Below are positions 9,436-19,618 of a stretch of DNA of 64,000 nucleotides, one piece after another. Under the pieces are notes generated by a model. The model ran no database searches. It was not told the origin of the DNA and saw nothing but the letters and a program-made list of their open reading frames with translations. The stretch's first letter is position 1. Each line of letters starts with the position of its first letter. The position numbers and the translations under genes were made by a program. Where the stretch lies: contig NZ_FYEE01000006.1 in NCBI RefSeq assembly GCF_900187645.1, positions 266,077-330,076 on the forward strand. Direction: 5' to 3'. The DNA is from Pseudomonas sp. Irchel 3E20. GTDB lineage: Bacteria > Pseudomonadota > Gammaproteobacteria > Pseudomonadales > Pseudomonadaceae.

Positions 9436-11445
9436 ATGTCCCGACTCAATCCCCGGCAGCAAGAAGCCGTGAACTACGTCGGCGGCCCTCTTTTGGTGCT
9501 CGCCGGCGCAGGCTCCGGCAAAACCAGCGTTATCACGCGCAAAATCGCCCACCTGATCCAGAACTGCGGCATCCGTGCCCAGTACATCGTCGCCATGACC
9601 TTCACCAACAAGGCCGCGCGGGAGATGAAAGAGCGGGTCGGCACCCTGCTCAAGGGCGGCGAGGGCCGTGGCCTGACCGTGTGCACCTTCCACAACCTGG
9701 GCCTGAACATCATCCGCAAGGAACACGCGCGGCTGGGCTACAAACCCGGTTTCTCGATTTTCGACGAAACCGACGTCAAGTCCCTGATGACCGACATCAT
9801 GCAAAAGGAATACTCGGGCGACGACGGCGTCGACGAGATCAAGAACATGATCGGCTCCTGGAAAAACGACTTGATCCTGCCCCCCGAGGCCCTGGAAAAC
9901 GCGCGCAACCCCAAGGAACAGACCGCCGCCATCGTCTACACCCACTACCAGCGCACGCTCAAGGCGTTCAACGCGGTGGACTTCGACGACCTGATCCTGC
10001 TGCCGGTCAAGCTGTTCCAGGAACACGCCGACATCCTCGAAAAGTGGCAGAACAAGGTGCGCTACCTGCTGGTGGACGAGTACCAGGACACCAACGCCAG
10101 CCAATACCTGCTGGTGAAACTGCTGATCGGCAAGCGCAACCAGTTCACCGTGGTCGGCGACGACGACCAGTCGATCTACGCCTGGCGCGGCGCCCGCCCG
10201 GAAAACCTGATGTTGCTCAAGGACGACTACCCGTCCCTGAAAGTGGTGATGCTGGAGCAGAACTACCGCTCCACCAGCCGCATCCTGCGCTGCGCCAACG
10301 TGCTGATCTCGAACAACCCCCACGAGTTTGAAAAACAACTGTGGAGCGACATGGGCCACGGCGACGAAATCCGCGTGATCCGCTGCCGCAACGAAGACGC
10401 CGAAGCCGAGCGCGTAGCCGTCGAACTGCTGACCCTGCACCTGCGCACCGACCGCCCCTACAGCGATTTCGCCATCCTGTACCGCGGCAACTACCAGGCT
10501 AAGCTGATCGAGCTGAAGTTGCAGCACCACCAGATCCCGTATCGTCTGTCGGGGGGCAACAGCTTTTTCGGACGCCAGGAAGTGAAAGACCTGATGGCGT
10601 ACTTCCGCCTATTGGTCAATCCGGACGACGACAACGCCTTTTTGCGGGTGATTAACGTGCCGCGCCGGGAAATCGGCTCGACCACCCTGGAAAAACTCGG
10701 CAACTACGCCACCGAACGCAAAATCTCGATGTACGCCGCCACCGACGAAATCGGCCTGGGCGAGCACCTGGACTCGCGCTTCACCGATCGCCTGGGACGC
10801 TTCAAGCGTTTTATGGACAAGGTGCGCGAGCAGTGCGCCGGCGAAGACCCCATCTCGGCCCTGCGCAGCATGGTCATGGACATCGACTACGAGAACTGGC
10901 TACGCACCAACAGCTCCAGCGACAAAGCCGCGGACTACCGCATGAGCAACGTCTGGTTCCTGATCGAAGCCCTGAAGAACACCCTGGAAAAAGACGAAGA
11001 TGGCGAAATGACCATCGAAGAAGCCATCGGCAAACTGGTGTTGCGCGATATGCTCGAACGTCAGCAGGAAGAAGAAGAAAACGCCGAAGGCGTGCAGATG
11101 ATGACCTTGCATGCCTCCAAAGGCCTGGAGTTTCCCTACGTCTTCATCATGGGCATGGAGGAGGAAATCCTCCCCCACCGCTCCAGCATCGAAGCCGACA
11201 CCATCGAAGAGGAACGCCGCCTGGCCTACGTGGGCATTACCCGCGCGCGCCAGACCCTGGCATTCACCTTCGCCGCCAAGCGTAAGCAGTACGGCGAGAT
11301 CATCGATTGCGCGCCCAGCCGCTTCCTCGATGAACTGCCGCCGGACGACCTGGCCTGGGAAGGCAACGACGACACCCCCACCGAAGTCAAAGCCGTTCGC
11401 GGCAATACCGCATTGGCGGATATACGCGCGATGTTAAAGCGCTAG
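9436..11445 (+). CDS. rep: ATP-dependent DNA helicase Rep
   Basis: A 669-residue superfamily-1A 3'-5' helicase that helps replication forks pass protein roadblocks. The ATG at 9436 (MSRLNPRQQEAV) is chosen; the frame stays open 58 codons upstream, but Rep proteins begin here and have this length. Motifs in order: AGAGSGKT (Walker A), LVDEYQDTN (Walker B), GDDDQSIYAWRGA (motif III), LEQNYRST (motif IV), TLHASKGLEFPYVF (motif V) and RRLAYVGITRAR (motif VI). It is distinguished from UvrD (45140 in this window) by its sequence and by lacking the UvrD C-terminal extension. Confidence 0.96.
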   Translation: MSRLNPRQQEAVNYVGGPLLVLAGAGSGKTSVITRKIAHLIQNCGIRAQYIVAMTFTNKAAREMKERVGTLLKGGEGRGLTVCTFHNLGLNIIRKEHARLGYKPGFSIFDETDVKSLMTDIMQKEYSGDDGVDEIKNMIGSWKNDLILPPEALENARNPKEQTAAIVYTHYQRTLKAFNAVDFDDLILLPVKLFQEHADILEKWQNKVRYLLVDEYQDTNASQYLLVKLLIGKRNQFTVVGDDDQSIYAWRGARPENLMLLKDDYPSLKVVMLEQNYRSTSRILRCANVLISNNPHEFEKQLWSDMGHGDEIRVIRCRNEDAEAERVAVELLTLHLRTDRPYSDFAILYRGNYQAKLIELKLQHHQIPYRLSGGNSFFGRQEVKDLMAYFRLLVNPDDDNAFLRVINVPRREIGSTTLEKLGNYATERKISMYAATDEIGLGEHLDSRFTDRLGRFKRFMDKVREQCAGEDPISALRSMVMDIDYENWLRTNSSSDKAADYRMSNVWFLIEALKNTLEKDEDGEMTIEEAIGKLVLRDMLERQQEEEENAEGVQMMTLHASKGLEFPYVFIMGMEEEILPHRSSIEADTIEEERRLAYVGITRARQTLAFTFAAKRKQYGEIIDCAPSRFLDELPPDDLAWEGNDDTPTEVKAVRGNTALADIRAMLKR

Positions 11446-12072
<627 letters not shown>

Positions 12073-12111
12073 GCAGCGGTAGCAACAACGTCGCTGCGGT
12101 GTACAAGACGC

Positions 12112-12197
12112 CTGTGGGGCTCGCCCGCGATTGCGGTGTATCAGCCACCCGATGTGCCGGCTGACAAACCGCTTCGCGGGCAAGCTTGCTCCCACAG
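12112..12197. repeat. pair of inverted REP elements
   Basis: One unit begins CTGTGGGGCTCGCCCGCGA (12112-12130, slightly shortened). A second inverted unit of the form TCGCGGGCAAGCTTGCTCCC plus ACAG sits at 12174-12197. They fill the gap between the converging xpt and acetyl-CoA hydrolase genes and may act as a 3'-end stabiliser for both transcripts. Confidence 0.8.
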
Positions 12198-12205
12198 GCT
12201 TGAGG

Positions 12206-14143
12206 TCAGGGCTGCGCGGTGCCCCGCGCCGTCGCCTGCAACCCCGCCAGCAGCAAGCGCTGGTACAGCTCTTCCTTGAAGCCCTGGGGCTTGAGCAGTT
12301 CCATGCGTTCCAAGTGGCGCGGGAAACGCTCCGGCTCCGGTGCATCCAGGGCAGCCTTGCCCAACTCCAGCATCTCGCTGAGCTTGAACTTGCTCTTGAG
12401 CCAGTTCAGCGCCCGCAGCAAATCCTGCTCCTCGCCAGTGAAATCCGTCCCCAAGGGGTACTCGGGAAACAGCCGTGCGTGGCGTGCGCCGATCGCTTCC
12501 AGGCGTTGCGGGCTGTTGTCGGTGAACCTGGGGTTGAGGCGAAAACCCTTCTGCAGCTTGCCAGCCTGTTGCGCCTGCTCGATCAAATCCTGCTGGAACC
12601 GCGAATCGGTGATGTTGAGCAGCGCTTCGATCACCTGGGCGTCGGTTTTGCCGCGCAGGTCGGCGATGCCGTACTCGGTCACCACCACGTCGCGCAAGTG
12701 CCGTGGAATGGTGCAATGGCCGTACTCCCAGAGGATGTTGGAACTGACCTCGCCGCCCGCCTCGCGCCAACTGCGCAGGATCAAGATCGAGCGCGCGCCT
12801 TCCAGCGCATGGCCCTGGGCCACGAAGTTGTATTGCCCGCCTACGCCGCTGAGCACCCGGCCGTCCTCCAACTGATCGGCCACCCCGGCGCCCAGCAGGG
12901 TCACGGTGAACGCGCTGTTGATAAACCGCGCATCCAGGCGCTGCAAGCGCTTAAGTGGCTCCTGGCCATACAACTCGTTGATGTAGCTGATGGCGGTCAT
13001 GTTGAATTCGCCGCGCTTGGCCTGGGGCAACTCGCGCACGCGCTCGTAGAAAGTGCGCGGGCCGAGAAAGAACCCGCCGTGCACCGAGACGCCATCGGCC
13101 TGCGCCGCTTCGTCCAGGGTGCCGGCGTTGGCCTGGGCTTGGCGGGCCTCGTCCGGGTAGACCTTGCGCCGCACGATGCCGGCGTCCACCAGCACCAGCA
13201 AGCCGTTGACGAACATTTCGCTGCAACCGTAAAGGCCCTTGGCGAAGGGTTCGACGCCGCCTTCGCGGTCGATCAGCGCCTGCCACGGCGCCAGGTCCAT
13301 CTCTGCCAACAAGGCGCGATAGCCTTCGCTATCGGCCTGGCGCGCCAACAACGCGGCGGTCAGCGCATCGCCCATGGAGCCAATGCCGATCTGCAAGGTG
13401 CCGCCGTCGCGCACCAGGGTGCTGGCGTGCAGGCCAATGAAGTGATCCTGCAAAACCACTGGCATATTCGGCGTGGAAAACAGCGTGGTGCGGTCATCGC
13501 TGTCGATCAGGAAATCGAACGCCTGGGCGTCGATTTCCGAGTCCCCTGGCATGAACGGCAGGTCAGCGTGAACCTGGCCGAGCATGAGGATGGTTTCCCC
13601 CGCGGCACGGCGCTTGGCGATCATCGGCAGCAAGTCGAGGGTGATGTCCGGGTTGCAGCTCAAACTCAAGCGCTCCGGCTGCCCCGGGTCGCGGGCCACC
13701 ATTTGGGCCACCAGGTTGAGCCCGGCCGCGTTGATATCCCGCGCGGCGTGGCTGTAGTTGCTGCTGACGTAGTCGCGCTGGGCCGGGGCGCTGTGGAGCA
13801 GGCTGCCGGGCTGCATGAAAAATTGCTGCACGCGGATATTGGCGGGCAGGCTGTCGCGGCGCAGGTCGGCAAGGTAGTCCAGCTCCGGGTAATCGCCGAA
13901 TACCCGCTCCACAAACGGCTCCAGAAACCGCCGTTGCAAGCCATCGCCCAGGGCCGGGCGGCCGAGGCTCAGGGCGGTGTAGATCGTCAAGCGGCGCTCA
14001 GGCAACTGGGCGATGCGCCGGTACAGGGCGTTGACGAACCCGTTGGGCTTGCCCAACCCGAGGGGTAAGCCCAGGTGGATATGCGCGGGCAAACGGGCGA
14101 GTACATCGTCGACCCCGCGCTCGATTGAACAGGACTGCACCAT
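12206..14143 (-). CDS. acetyl-CoA hydrolase/transferase C-terminal domain protein
   Basis: A 645-residue protein of the acetyl-CoA hydrolase/CoA-transferase family (propionyl/succinyl-CoA:acetate CoA-transferase relatives). An N-terminal CoA-transferase-like domain covers about 1-230, and the C-terminal family domain carries GVGGQYNFV and EYGIADLRGKT (about 450-510). The family moves or releases CoA from short-chain acyl-CoAs; the substrate here is not determinable. At 645 residues it is about 100-200 longer than classic acetate CoA-transferases, with a C-terminal tail rich in Leu and Glu. The ATG follows an excellent GGGAGGAG site. It converges on xpt and is transcribed alone. Confidence 0.85.
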   Translation of the reverse strand: MVQSCSIERGVDDVLARLPAHIHLGLPLGLGKPNGFVNALYRRIAQLPERRLTIYTALSLGRPALGDGLQRRFLEPFVERVFGDYPELDYLADLRRDSLPANIRVQQFFMQPGSLLHSAPAQRDYVSSNYSHAARDINAAGLNLVAQMVARDPGQPERLSLSCNPDITLDLLPMIAKRRAAGETILMLGQVHADLPFMPGDSEIDAQAFDFLIDSDDRTTLFSTPNMPVVLQDHFIGLHASTLVRDGGTLQIGIGSMGDALTAALLARQADSEGYRALLAEMDLAPWQALIDREGGVEPFAKGLYGCSEMFVNGLLVLVDAGIVRRKVYPDEARQAQANAGTLDEAAQADGVSVHGGFFLGPRTFYERVRELPQAKRGEFNMTAISYINELYGQEPLKRLQRLDARFINSAFTVTLLGAGVADQLEDGRVLSGVGGQYNFVAQGHALEGARSILILRSWREAGGEVSSNILWEYGHCTIPRHLRDVVVTEYGIADLRGKTDAQVIEALLNITDSRFQQDLIEQAQQAGKLQKGFRLNPRFTDNSPQRLEAIGARHARLFPEYPLGTDFTGEEQDLLRALNWLKSKFKLSEMLELGKAALDAPEPERFPRHLERMELLKPQGFKEELYQRLLLAGLQATARGTAQP

Positions 14144-14234
14144 CTACTCCTCCCGACCATTCCATGAATTGAGGTGAGCCCGAGCTTGCCGGGTCTTGGC
14201 GCCGATGACCAGCCTCCTGGCCAAATCGCAGGCA

Positions 14235-14262
14235 CAAAAAAGCCGCTCGTAAGCGGCTTTTT
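14235..14262. terminator. bidirectional intrinsic terminator after cycB
   Basis: A perfect AGCCGCT/AGCGGCT stem with a short CGTA loop is flanked by A6 on the left and T5 on the right. It lies 20 bases past the cycB stop and would end the leftward cycB transcript before the acetyl-CoA hydrolase gene. Confidence 0.85.
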
Positions 14263-14281
14263 CGCGGTAGATGGCTGCCTG

Positions 14282-14704
14282 TTAGAGGCCAGACATCTTC
14301 TTGATGGCGCCCTTGAGCTCGTCATCGGAGCAATCGGAGCAGGTGCCTTTAGGTGGCATCGCGTTGATCCCGGTGATGGCCTTGGCCAGGATGCCGTCGA
14401 GGCCGCCCTGGTGATCGGCACGTTCTTTCCAGGCTGCGGTGTCACCCACTTTCGGTGCGCCCAGCAGGCCCGTGCCGTGGCACGCGTTGCAGTGCTTGGC
14501 AACGATGTCATCGGCTGTTCTTGCACCACCGCCGCCAGCCGAGGCTGCGACTTCCATCCCTTTGCACTCTTTGCCCTGGACGCAGACCTGGCCAACCGGC
14601 TCAAGGCGCTTGGCAATATCGTCATTGGTCGCAGCTTGAGCGCTGACTGCCCAAAGGGCCAATACGGTTGCTGGTACAGCCAGCATTTTCATAATTAGGT
14701 TCAC
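14282..14704 (-). CDS. cycB: cytochrome c5
   Basis: A 140-residue periplasmic class I cytochrome c. Residues 1-24 are a signal peptide ending SAQAA. A single CNACH haem-attachment site lies at about 71-75, the axial-ligand Met is in AMPPKG (about 115), and a CSDCSDDE segment typical of cytochrome c5 follows. The chosen start is a GTG with GAGG eight bases upstream; an in-frame ATG four codons later is the alternative. It carries electrons between respiratory complexes in the periplasm. It lies between pauR and the acetyl-CoA hydrolase gene, as in other pseudomonads. Confidence 0.92.
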   Translation of the reverse strand: MNLIMKMLAVPATVLALWAVSAQAATNDDIAKRLEPVGQVCVQGKECKGMEVAASAGGGGARTADDIVAKHCNACHGTGLLGAPKVGDTAAWKERADHQGGLDGILAKAITGINAMPPKGTCSDCSDDELKGAIKKMSGL

Positions 14705-14875
14705 ACGTACACCCTCAATGGTGGCTAGTCACGCCCACGGCCACGGTTTCGCGGGCGGGCGAAAGTATAACGGTTGTCCCGCCACACTGAAACAACCCTA
14801 AAGTCGAAGGGGAGATTAAGCGCAGCGATGTACAGCTTCGGGCACCTCTGCAAGCCTTGCAGGACGCCTCTTTTC

Positions 14876-15424
14876 TTAGAAGTTCGCGGGCGTGGCTGCG
14901 CTGATTAGTCGCGCCGGCGCATCGAACGGGTTGCGAAAACGATGGGGCTTGGTGCTTTCAAAGTAGTAGCTGTCGCCGGCTTCGAGGATAAAAGTCTCAA
15001 GCCCCACCACCAGTTCAAGCCGTCCTTCGAGCAGAATCCCGGTTTCCTCGCCTTCGTGGACGAGCATTTCTTCACCCGTATCGGCACCCGGCGGGTAAAT
15101 CTCACTGAGAAACGCGATGGCACGGCTCGGATGGGCCTTGCCCACCAGCTTCATGGTCACGGCGCCATCGGAAATATCGATCAGTTCGTTGGCTTTATAA
15201 ACAACCTGGGTCGGTTTCTCCTGCAGGATTTCTTCGGAGAAGAACTCGACCATGGACATGGGAATGCCGCCCAGCACCTTGCGCAAGGAGCTGATGGAGG
15301 GGCTGACACTGTTTTTCTCGATCATCGAAATGGTGCTATTGGTGACGCCCGCCCGTTTGGCGAGCTCACGCTGCGAAAGACCTTTCAGTTTACGGATGGA
15401 TTGCAGTCGTTCACCGACGTCCAA
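14876..15424 (-). CDS. pauR: XRE-cupin regulator of polyamine catabolism PauR
   Basis: A 182-residue regulator with an N-terminal XRE helix-turn-helix (residues 5-60; GLSQRELAKRAGVTNSTISMIE) and a C-terminal cupin sensor domain (about 105-178; GEETGILLEGRLELV and EAGDSYYFESTKPHRF). In Pseudomonas the gene in this position beside dadX is PauR, which represses pau polyamine-degradation genes until putrescine or cadaverine is present. The assignment rests on architecture, length and the neighbouring dad operon. It is transcribed in the same direction as dadX, 127 bases downstream of it. Confidence 0.85.
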   Translation of the reverse strand: MDVGERLQSIRKLKGLSQRELAKRAGVTNSTISMIEKNSVSPSISSLRKVLGGIPMSMVEFFSEEILQEKPTQVVYKANELIDISDGAVTMKLVGKAHPSRAIAFLSEIYPPGADTGEEMLVHEGEETGILLEGRLELVVGLETFILEAGDSYYFESTKPHRFRNPFDAPARLISAATPANF

Positions 15425-15551
15425 TGCATTAGCCTCCCAGGATTCAGGTTGTATGAATAATGAGCGGTATCATGGCGACAGCGTTCAGTATTTACAACAC
15501 TTGGGGCGCAATCCACCCGGGCCGTTCGGCAGTGCCGCGGCCCACTCACCG

Positions 15552-16625
15552 CTAGCTACCGCTATAGAGCCTTGGCACGCGGCGCAGGTTGCAGAAGATC
15601 TGGTAGGGAATGGTGCCGGCAGCGGCCGCGACGTCGCTGGCGAGGATGTGCTTGCCCCACAGCTCCACCGGTGAGCCGAGGCCCGCCTGGGGTACATCGG
15701 TCAGGTCGATGCACAGCATGTCCATCGACACCCGGCCCAGCAATTGGCTGCGCTGGCCGGCCACCAGCACCGGGGTACCGGTCGGCGCCTGGCGCGGGTA
15801 ACCATCGGCATAGCCCATGGCGACCACGCCGATGCGCATCGGCCGCGGCGCGATGAACTGCGCGCCATAACCCACCGGCTCACCGGCCGGCAGTTCGCGC
15901 ACGCAAATCACCTTCGATTCCAGGCTCATCACCGGTTGCAGGCGCGCGGCCAATGCCTGCTGCTGCTCGAAAGGCGTGGCGCCGTACAGCATGATGCCCG
16001 GGCGCACCCAGTCGCTGGGGATGTTCGGCCAGCCCAGCACCGCCGGCGAGTTGCGCAGGCTGATCTGCGCCGACAGGCCCTCGCGGGCCGCCTCGAACAC
16101 TTCGACTTGCCGGGCACTGGCGGCGCTGTCCAGTTCATCAGCGCGGGCGAAATGGCTCATCAGCACGATTTTCGCCACTTTGCCGCTGGCTAGCAGCCGT
16201 TGGTAAGCGTTCTGGTAGTCGTCGGGGTGCAAGCCCACGCGGTGCATGCCGGAATCGAGCTTGAGCCAGATATTCAGCGGCTTGGCCACCGACGCCTGCT
16301 CAATCGCCTCCAGTTGCCACAGTGAATGCACCACGCACCAAAAGTCGTGTTCGACGATCAGTGCCAACTCGTCAGCCTCGAAAAAACCTTCCAGCAGCAG
16401 CACCGGCGCACGGATGCCCGCGGCCCGCAGTTCCAGGGCTTCCTCGATGCAGGCAACGGCGAAACCGTCCGCCTCGCCCTCCAAGGCTTGGGCGCAGCGC
16501 ACCGCACCATGGCCATAGGCGTCAGCCTTGATGACGGCCAGTGCCTTGGCGCCCGTCACTTCGCGGGCCAGTTGGTAATTGTGACGCAGGGCTTGGAGGT
16601 CGATCAGGGCACGGGCAGGGCGCAT
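15552..16625 (-). CDS. dadX: catabolic alanine racemase DadX
   Basis: A 357-residue fold-III PLP alanine racemase. The PLP lysine is in [11 protein letters not shown] (about Lys33) and the catalytic tyrosine is in EPVGYGAQF (about Tyr253). It interconverts L- and D-alanine so that DadA can oxidise the D-form. It lies downstream of dadA and ridA on the same strand, which marks it as the catabolic DadX rather than biosynthetic Alr. The 89 bases separating it from ridA contain a strong terminator-like hairpin, so its dose may be set by read-through or by its own promoter. Confidence 0.95.
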   Translation of the reverse strand: MRPARALIDLQALRHNYQLAREVTGAKALAVIKADAYGHGAVRCAQALEGEADGFAVACIEEALELRAAGIRAPVLLLEGFFEADELALIVEHDFWCVVHSLWQLEAIEQASVAKPLNIWLKLDSGMHRVGLHPDDYQNAYQRLLASGKVAKIVLMSHFARADELDSAASARQVEVFEAAREGLSAQISLRNSPAVLGWPNIPSDWVRPGIMLYGATPFEQQQALAARLQPVMSLESKVICVRELPAGEPVGYGAQFIAPRPMRIGVVAMGYADGYPRQAPTGTPVLVAGQRSQLLGRVSMDMLCIDLTDVPQAGLGSPVELWGKHILASDVAAAAGTIPYQIFCNLRRVPRLYSGS

Positions 16626-16652
16626 GGCGGCAGGCTTCTAGGCAGACATGGG

Positions 16653-16700
16653 AAATAAAAAGCGGTGCGAGCCGCAGGCCTGGGCCTGCGACAGCACCGC
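16653..16700 (-). terminator. nested hairpin with T-run between ridA and dadX
   Basis: On the minus strand an outer stem GCGGTGC/GCACCGC encloses an inner stem GCAGGC/GCCTGC, followed directly by TTTTTATTT. This is the form of a rho-independent terminator inside the dadA-ridA-dadX operon. It would lower dadX relative to dadA. Confidence 0.7.
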
Positions 16701-16714
16701 AAGAGGGATCGTTG

Positions 16715-17065
16715 TTACGGCAAAGCGGCCACGACCGACAACTCGATCAGGATGCGCGGCTCGCACAGGTTGGCTTCCACCGTGGCCCGGGCAGGTGCCA
16801 CGCCTTTGGGCAGCCACTTGTCCCACACCGCGTTCATGCCGGCGAAATCGGCGACGTGCTTCAGGTAGATGGTCACCGACAACAGGCGGTTCTTGTCGGT
16901 CCCGGCCAGGTCCAGCAAACGCTCGAGGTTGCCCAGCACTTCACGGGTCTGTTGCTCGATCCCGCTATCCAGGTCGTCGGCCACTTGCCCGGCCAGGTAC
17001 ACCGTGCCGTTGTGAACGACGATCTGGCTCATGCGCTCATTGGTGAGCTGGCGCTGGATTGACAT
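16715..17065 (-). CDS. RidA/YjgF-family enamine/imine deaminase
   Basis: A 116-residue RidA-family protein. The conserved segments are [15 protein letters not shown] (about 16-30), [16 protein letters not shown] (about 47-62) and the anion-binding Arg in [13 protein letters not shown] (about 88-100), whose pattern matches the family. Its ATG lies inside the end of dadA, giving a 29-base overlap and probable translational coupling. RidA proteins hydrolyse reactive imines. Here the obvious source is the 2-iminopropionate made when DadA oxidises D-alanine, so a role in clearing that intermediate is a good inference. Confidence 0.9.
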   Translation of the reverse strand: MSIQRQLTNERMSQIVVHNGTVYLAGQVADDLDSGIEQQTREVLGNLERLLDLAGTDKNRLLSVTIYLKHVADFAGMNAVWDKWLPKGVAPARATVEANLCEPRILIELSVVAALP

Positions 17066-18338
17066 GGGGTGTCGCCTCCTGGTGATTGCCGTAACGGGAA
17101 ATATCGAGGCCTTCGGCGCTGATCTGCGGGGTTTTCTTCGCCATCAGATCGGCCAACAGGCGACCAGAGCCACAGGCCATGGTCCAGCCGAGTGTACCGT
17201 GTCCGGTGTTCAGGAACAGGTTGCGAAACGGCGTGGCGCCCACAATCGGCGTGCCGTCCGGGGTGGTGGGGCGCAGGCCGGTCCAGAAACTGGCTTGGGC
17301 CAGGTCGCCGCCCTGGGGGTAGAGGTCGTTGACGATCATCTCCAGGGTTTCGCGCCGGCGCGGGTTGAGCGACAGGTCGAAACCGGCGATCTCGGCCATG
17401 CCGCCCACGCGGATGCGGTTGTCGAAACGGGTGATGGCGACCTTGTAGGTTTCGTCGAGGATGGTCGAGGTCGGTGCCATCGCCGGGTTTGTGATCGGCA
17501 CGGTCAGGGAGTAACCCTTGAGTGGATACACCGGGGCCTTGATGCCCAGGGGCTTGAGCAGTTGCGGCGAATAGCTGCCCAGGGCCAGCACGTAGCGGTC
17601 GGCGGTTTCCAGCTTGCCGTCGATCCACACGCCGTTGATGCGGTCGCCCGCGTGGTCCAGGCTCTGGATGTCCTGGCCAAAGCGGAATTCCACCCCCAGC
17701 TTCACAGCCATTTCCGCTAGGCGCGTGGTGAAGATCTGGCAGTCGCCGGTCTGATCGTTGGGCAGGCGCAGAGCGCCGGCGAGGATATCGGTAACGCTGG
17801 CCAGGGCCGGCTCCACGCGGGCGATGCCTTCACGGTCGAGCAGCTCGAACGGCACGCCGGACTCTTGCAGCACGGCAATATCCTTGGCCGCGCCGTCGAG
17901 CTGGGCCTGGGTGCGGAACAACTGGGTCGTGCCCAGGCTGCGGCCTTCATAGGCAATGCCGGTTTCGGCGCGCAATTCGTCGAGGCAATCGCGGCTGTAC
18001 TCGGACAGGCGCACCATGCGCTCTTTGTTCACCGCATAGCGGTTGGCCGTGCAGTTGCGCAGCATCTGCGCCATCCACAGGTATTGGCCGATATCGGCGG
18101 TGGCCTTGATGGCCAGCGGCGCGTGGCGTTGCAGCAGCCACTTGATGGCCTTGAGCGGCACGCCCGGCGCGGCCCAGGGCGAGGCATAGCCCGGCGAGAC
18201 CTGGCCGGCGTTGGCGAAGCTGGTTTCCATGGCAGCGGCGGGCTGGCGATCGACGACCACCACTTCAAAACCGGCCCGCGCCAAATAGTAGGCACTGGCC
18301 GTACCGATGACGCCGCTACCCAAGACCAGAACGCGCAT
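17037..18338 (-). CDS. dadA: D-amino acid dehydrogenase, small subunit DadA
   Basis: A 433-residue FAD-dependent dehydrogenase bound to the inner membrane that deaminates D-alanine and other D-amino acids to 2-oxo acids, feeding the quinone pool. The start gives [19 protein letters not shown], the Rossmann dinucleotide-binding motif. A frame extending 50 codons upstream lacks a ribosome site, while this ATG has GAGG eight bases away. Conserved segments include [12 protein letters not shown] (about 40-51) and the C-terminal [15 protein letters not shown]. It is first in dadA-ridA-dadX and diverges from the Lrp-type gene dadR, its likely activator. Confidence 0.95.
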   Translation of the reverse strand: MRVLVLGSGVIGTASAYYLARAGFEVVVVDRQPAAAMETSFANAGQVSPGYASPWAAPGVPLKAIKWLLQRHAPLAIKATADIGQYLWMAQMLRNCTANRYAVNKERMVRLSEYSRDCLDELRAETGIAYEGRSLGTTQLFRTQAQLDGAAKDIAVLQESGVPFELLDREGIARVEPALASVTDILAGALRLPNDQTGDCQIFTTRLAEMAVKLGVEFRFGQDIQSLDHAGDRINGVWIDGKLETADRYVLALGSYSPQLLKPLGIKAPVYPLKGYSLTVPITNPAMAPTSTILDETYKVAITRFDNRIRVGGMAEIAGFDLSLNPRRRETLEMIVNDLYPQGGDLAQASFWTGLRPTTPDGTPIVGATPFRNLFLNTGHGTLGWTMACGSGRLLADLMAKKTPQISAEGLDISRYGNHQEATPHVNPAPAHQ

Positions 18339-18449
18339 TTTCGTATCCCTCATCGCGGCGAGCCGCTGACGTTTGTTATTCGAGCAAAGTTGCGGGCAGT
18401 GTAAGAAAGATCCGCCAGTGCTTTTCACTATATAAGCGCCTATATTTGG

Positions 18450-18461
18450 CGAGAATTCTCG
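18450..18461. promoter_or_regulatory. palindrome in the dadA-dadR divergent promoter region
   Basis: CGAGAATTCTCG is a perfect 12-base palindrome lying 32 bases before the dadR start, in an otherwise AT-rich gap. Lrp/AsnC regulators bind short dyads of this type, so it is a candidate DadR operator controlling dadA and dadR. Confidence 0.45.
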
Positions 18462-18493
18462 GCAAAAACCCTTTTCACGGAGGCGCATCGCCT

Positions 18494-18982
18494 ATGCGTA
18501 CCAACACCCAGACCAAGCGCGAGCTGGACAAGATCGACCGCAACATCCTGCGCATCCTGCAAGCGGACGGGCGCATCTCGTTCACCGAGTTGGGAGAGAA
18601 GGTCGGTTTGTCGACAACGCCCTGCACCGAGCGGGTCCGGCGCCTGGAGCGCGAAGGCATCATCATGGGCTACAACGCCCGGCTCAACCCGCAGCACCTG
18701 AAGGGCAGCCTGCTGGTGTTTGTCGAGATCAGCCTCGACTACAAATCTGGCGATACCTTCGACGAATTCCGACGCGCCGTGCTGAAGTTGCCCCATGTAC
18801 TGGAGTGCCACCTGGTGTCGGGGGATTTCGACTATCTGGTCAAGGCGCGGATTTCCGAGATGGCCTCGTACCGCAAGCTGCTGGGCGACATCCTCCTCAA
18901 GCTGCCCCACGTGCGCGAATCCAAGAGCTACATCGTGATGGAAGAAGTCAAAGAGAGCCTGAGCCTACCGATTGCCGATTGA
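18494..18982 (+). CDS. dadR: Lrp/AsnC-family regulator DadR
   Basis: A 162-residue leucine-responsive-type regulator. Residues 10-70 form the DNA-binding domain (LDKIDRNILRILQADGR, then GLSTTPCTERVRRLEREG) and residues 75-155 the RAM ligand-binding domain (VLECHLVSGDFDYLVKA). The ATG at 18494 is chosen because of a GGAGG site just upstream; a longer frame adds 16 residues and is unlikely. It diverges from dadA, and in P. aeruginosa the equivalent Lrp protein activates dadAX in response to alanine. The location argues strongly for the same role here. Confidence 0.9.
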   Translation: MRTNTQTKRELDKIDRNILRILQADGRISFTELGEKVGLSTTPCTERVRRLEREGIIMGYNARLNPQHLKGSLLVFVEISLDYKSGDTFDEFRRAVLKLPHVLECHLVSGDFDYLVKARISEMASYRKLLGDILLKLPHVRESKSYIVMEEVKESLSLPIAD

Positions 18983-19041
18983 GCCGAGCTCGCCCGCGAC
19001 CACAGAGGAAAAGTGAAAATCCCACCCCACACCACAGCTCA

Positions 19042-19067
19042 ACTGTAGGAGCGGGCCCTGCCCGCGA
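19042..19067. repeat. REP element
   Basis: A single Pseudomonas REP unit (core GTAGGAGCGGGCCCTGCCCG) in the spacer between the converging dadR and YkgJ-family genes. A degenerate second arm (GCTCGCCCGCGA) lies at about 18987-18998. Confidence 0.75.
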
Positions 19068-19117
19068 TGGCGCCGGTACAGCCGATAGATGGATACCGTC
19101 AACCCACCAACACCGCG

Positions 19118-19471
19118 CTAAACCAACACCTGCCGCGTACTGGCCATGTACTCGTGGATCTGCTTTTCAACCCGCGGGTGGATCAGTTCCACCGGGCGGC
19201 GGCCGTTGGGGCATGGCAGGGTGGCGGTGGTGCCAAACAAGCGGCAGATCAGCGGGCGTTCGTCGTACACCGTGCAACCGTGGGGGCCCAGGTGTACGCA
19301 GTTGAGCTCGTCCATGGCCGCGTCCTGCTCGGCGGCGGTCTTGCGCGGCAGGCGCGCCATTTCCTCCGGCGAGGTGGTCACCGGCCCACAGCAGTCGTGG
19401 CAACCGGGGACGCACTCGAACGAGGGAATCTGCTGGCGCAGGTAGCGGACTTTCTGACTGTTGCAGCTCAT
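19118..19471 (-). CDS. YkgJ-family cysteine cluster protein
   Basis: A 117-residue cytoplasmic protein of the YkgJ/Fe-S oxidoreductase-like family (zinc- or iron-chelating CxxxCxxCC domain). The cysteine cluster is CVPGCHDCC (about residues 20-28), with later cysteines at LNCVHLGPHGC (about 57-66) and PLICRLFG (about 75-82), the family spacing. The function of the family is poorly known; metal binding is the only safe inference. The start codon has only a weak ribosome site (AGGTCG). Confidence 0.85.
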   Translation of the reverse strand: MSCNSQKVRYLRQQIPSFECVPGCHDCCGPVTTSPEEMARLPRKTAAEQDAAMDELNCVHLGPHGCTVYDERPLICRLFGTTATLPCPNGRRPVELIHPRVEKQIHEYMASTRQVLV

Positions 19472-19618
19472 GCAAGCGCGACCTGAAAAACGAGAAGGCC
19501 CGGATTTTGCCTTAAAACCCCCGGCGCAGACAGCGCGGGCCGACCAGTGTTGCCGCCCGCGAAAGGTCCGGCTTATGCTCCGTAAAATTTTTTAAACACA
19601 ATAATCAGGATTACGCAC

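Noticed and set aside
12131..14068. 645-codon frame opposite the acetyl-CoA hydrolase gene
   Set aside because: Mirror of a high-GC coding gene; His/Gln/Val-rich translation without family motifs, while the minus-strand protein is clearly real.
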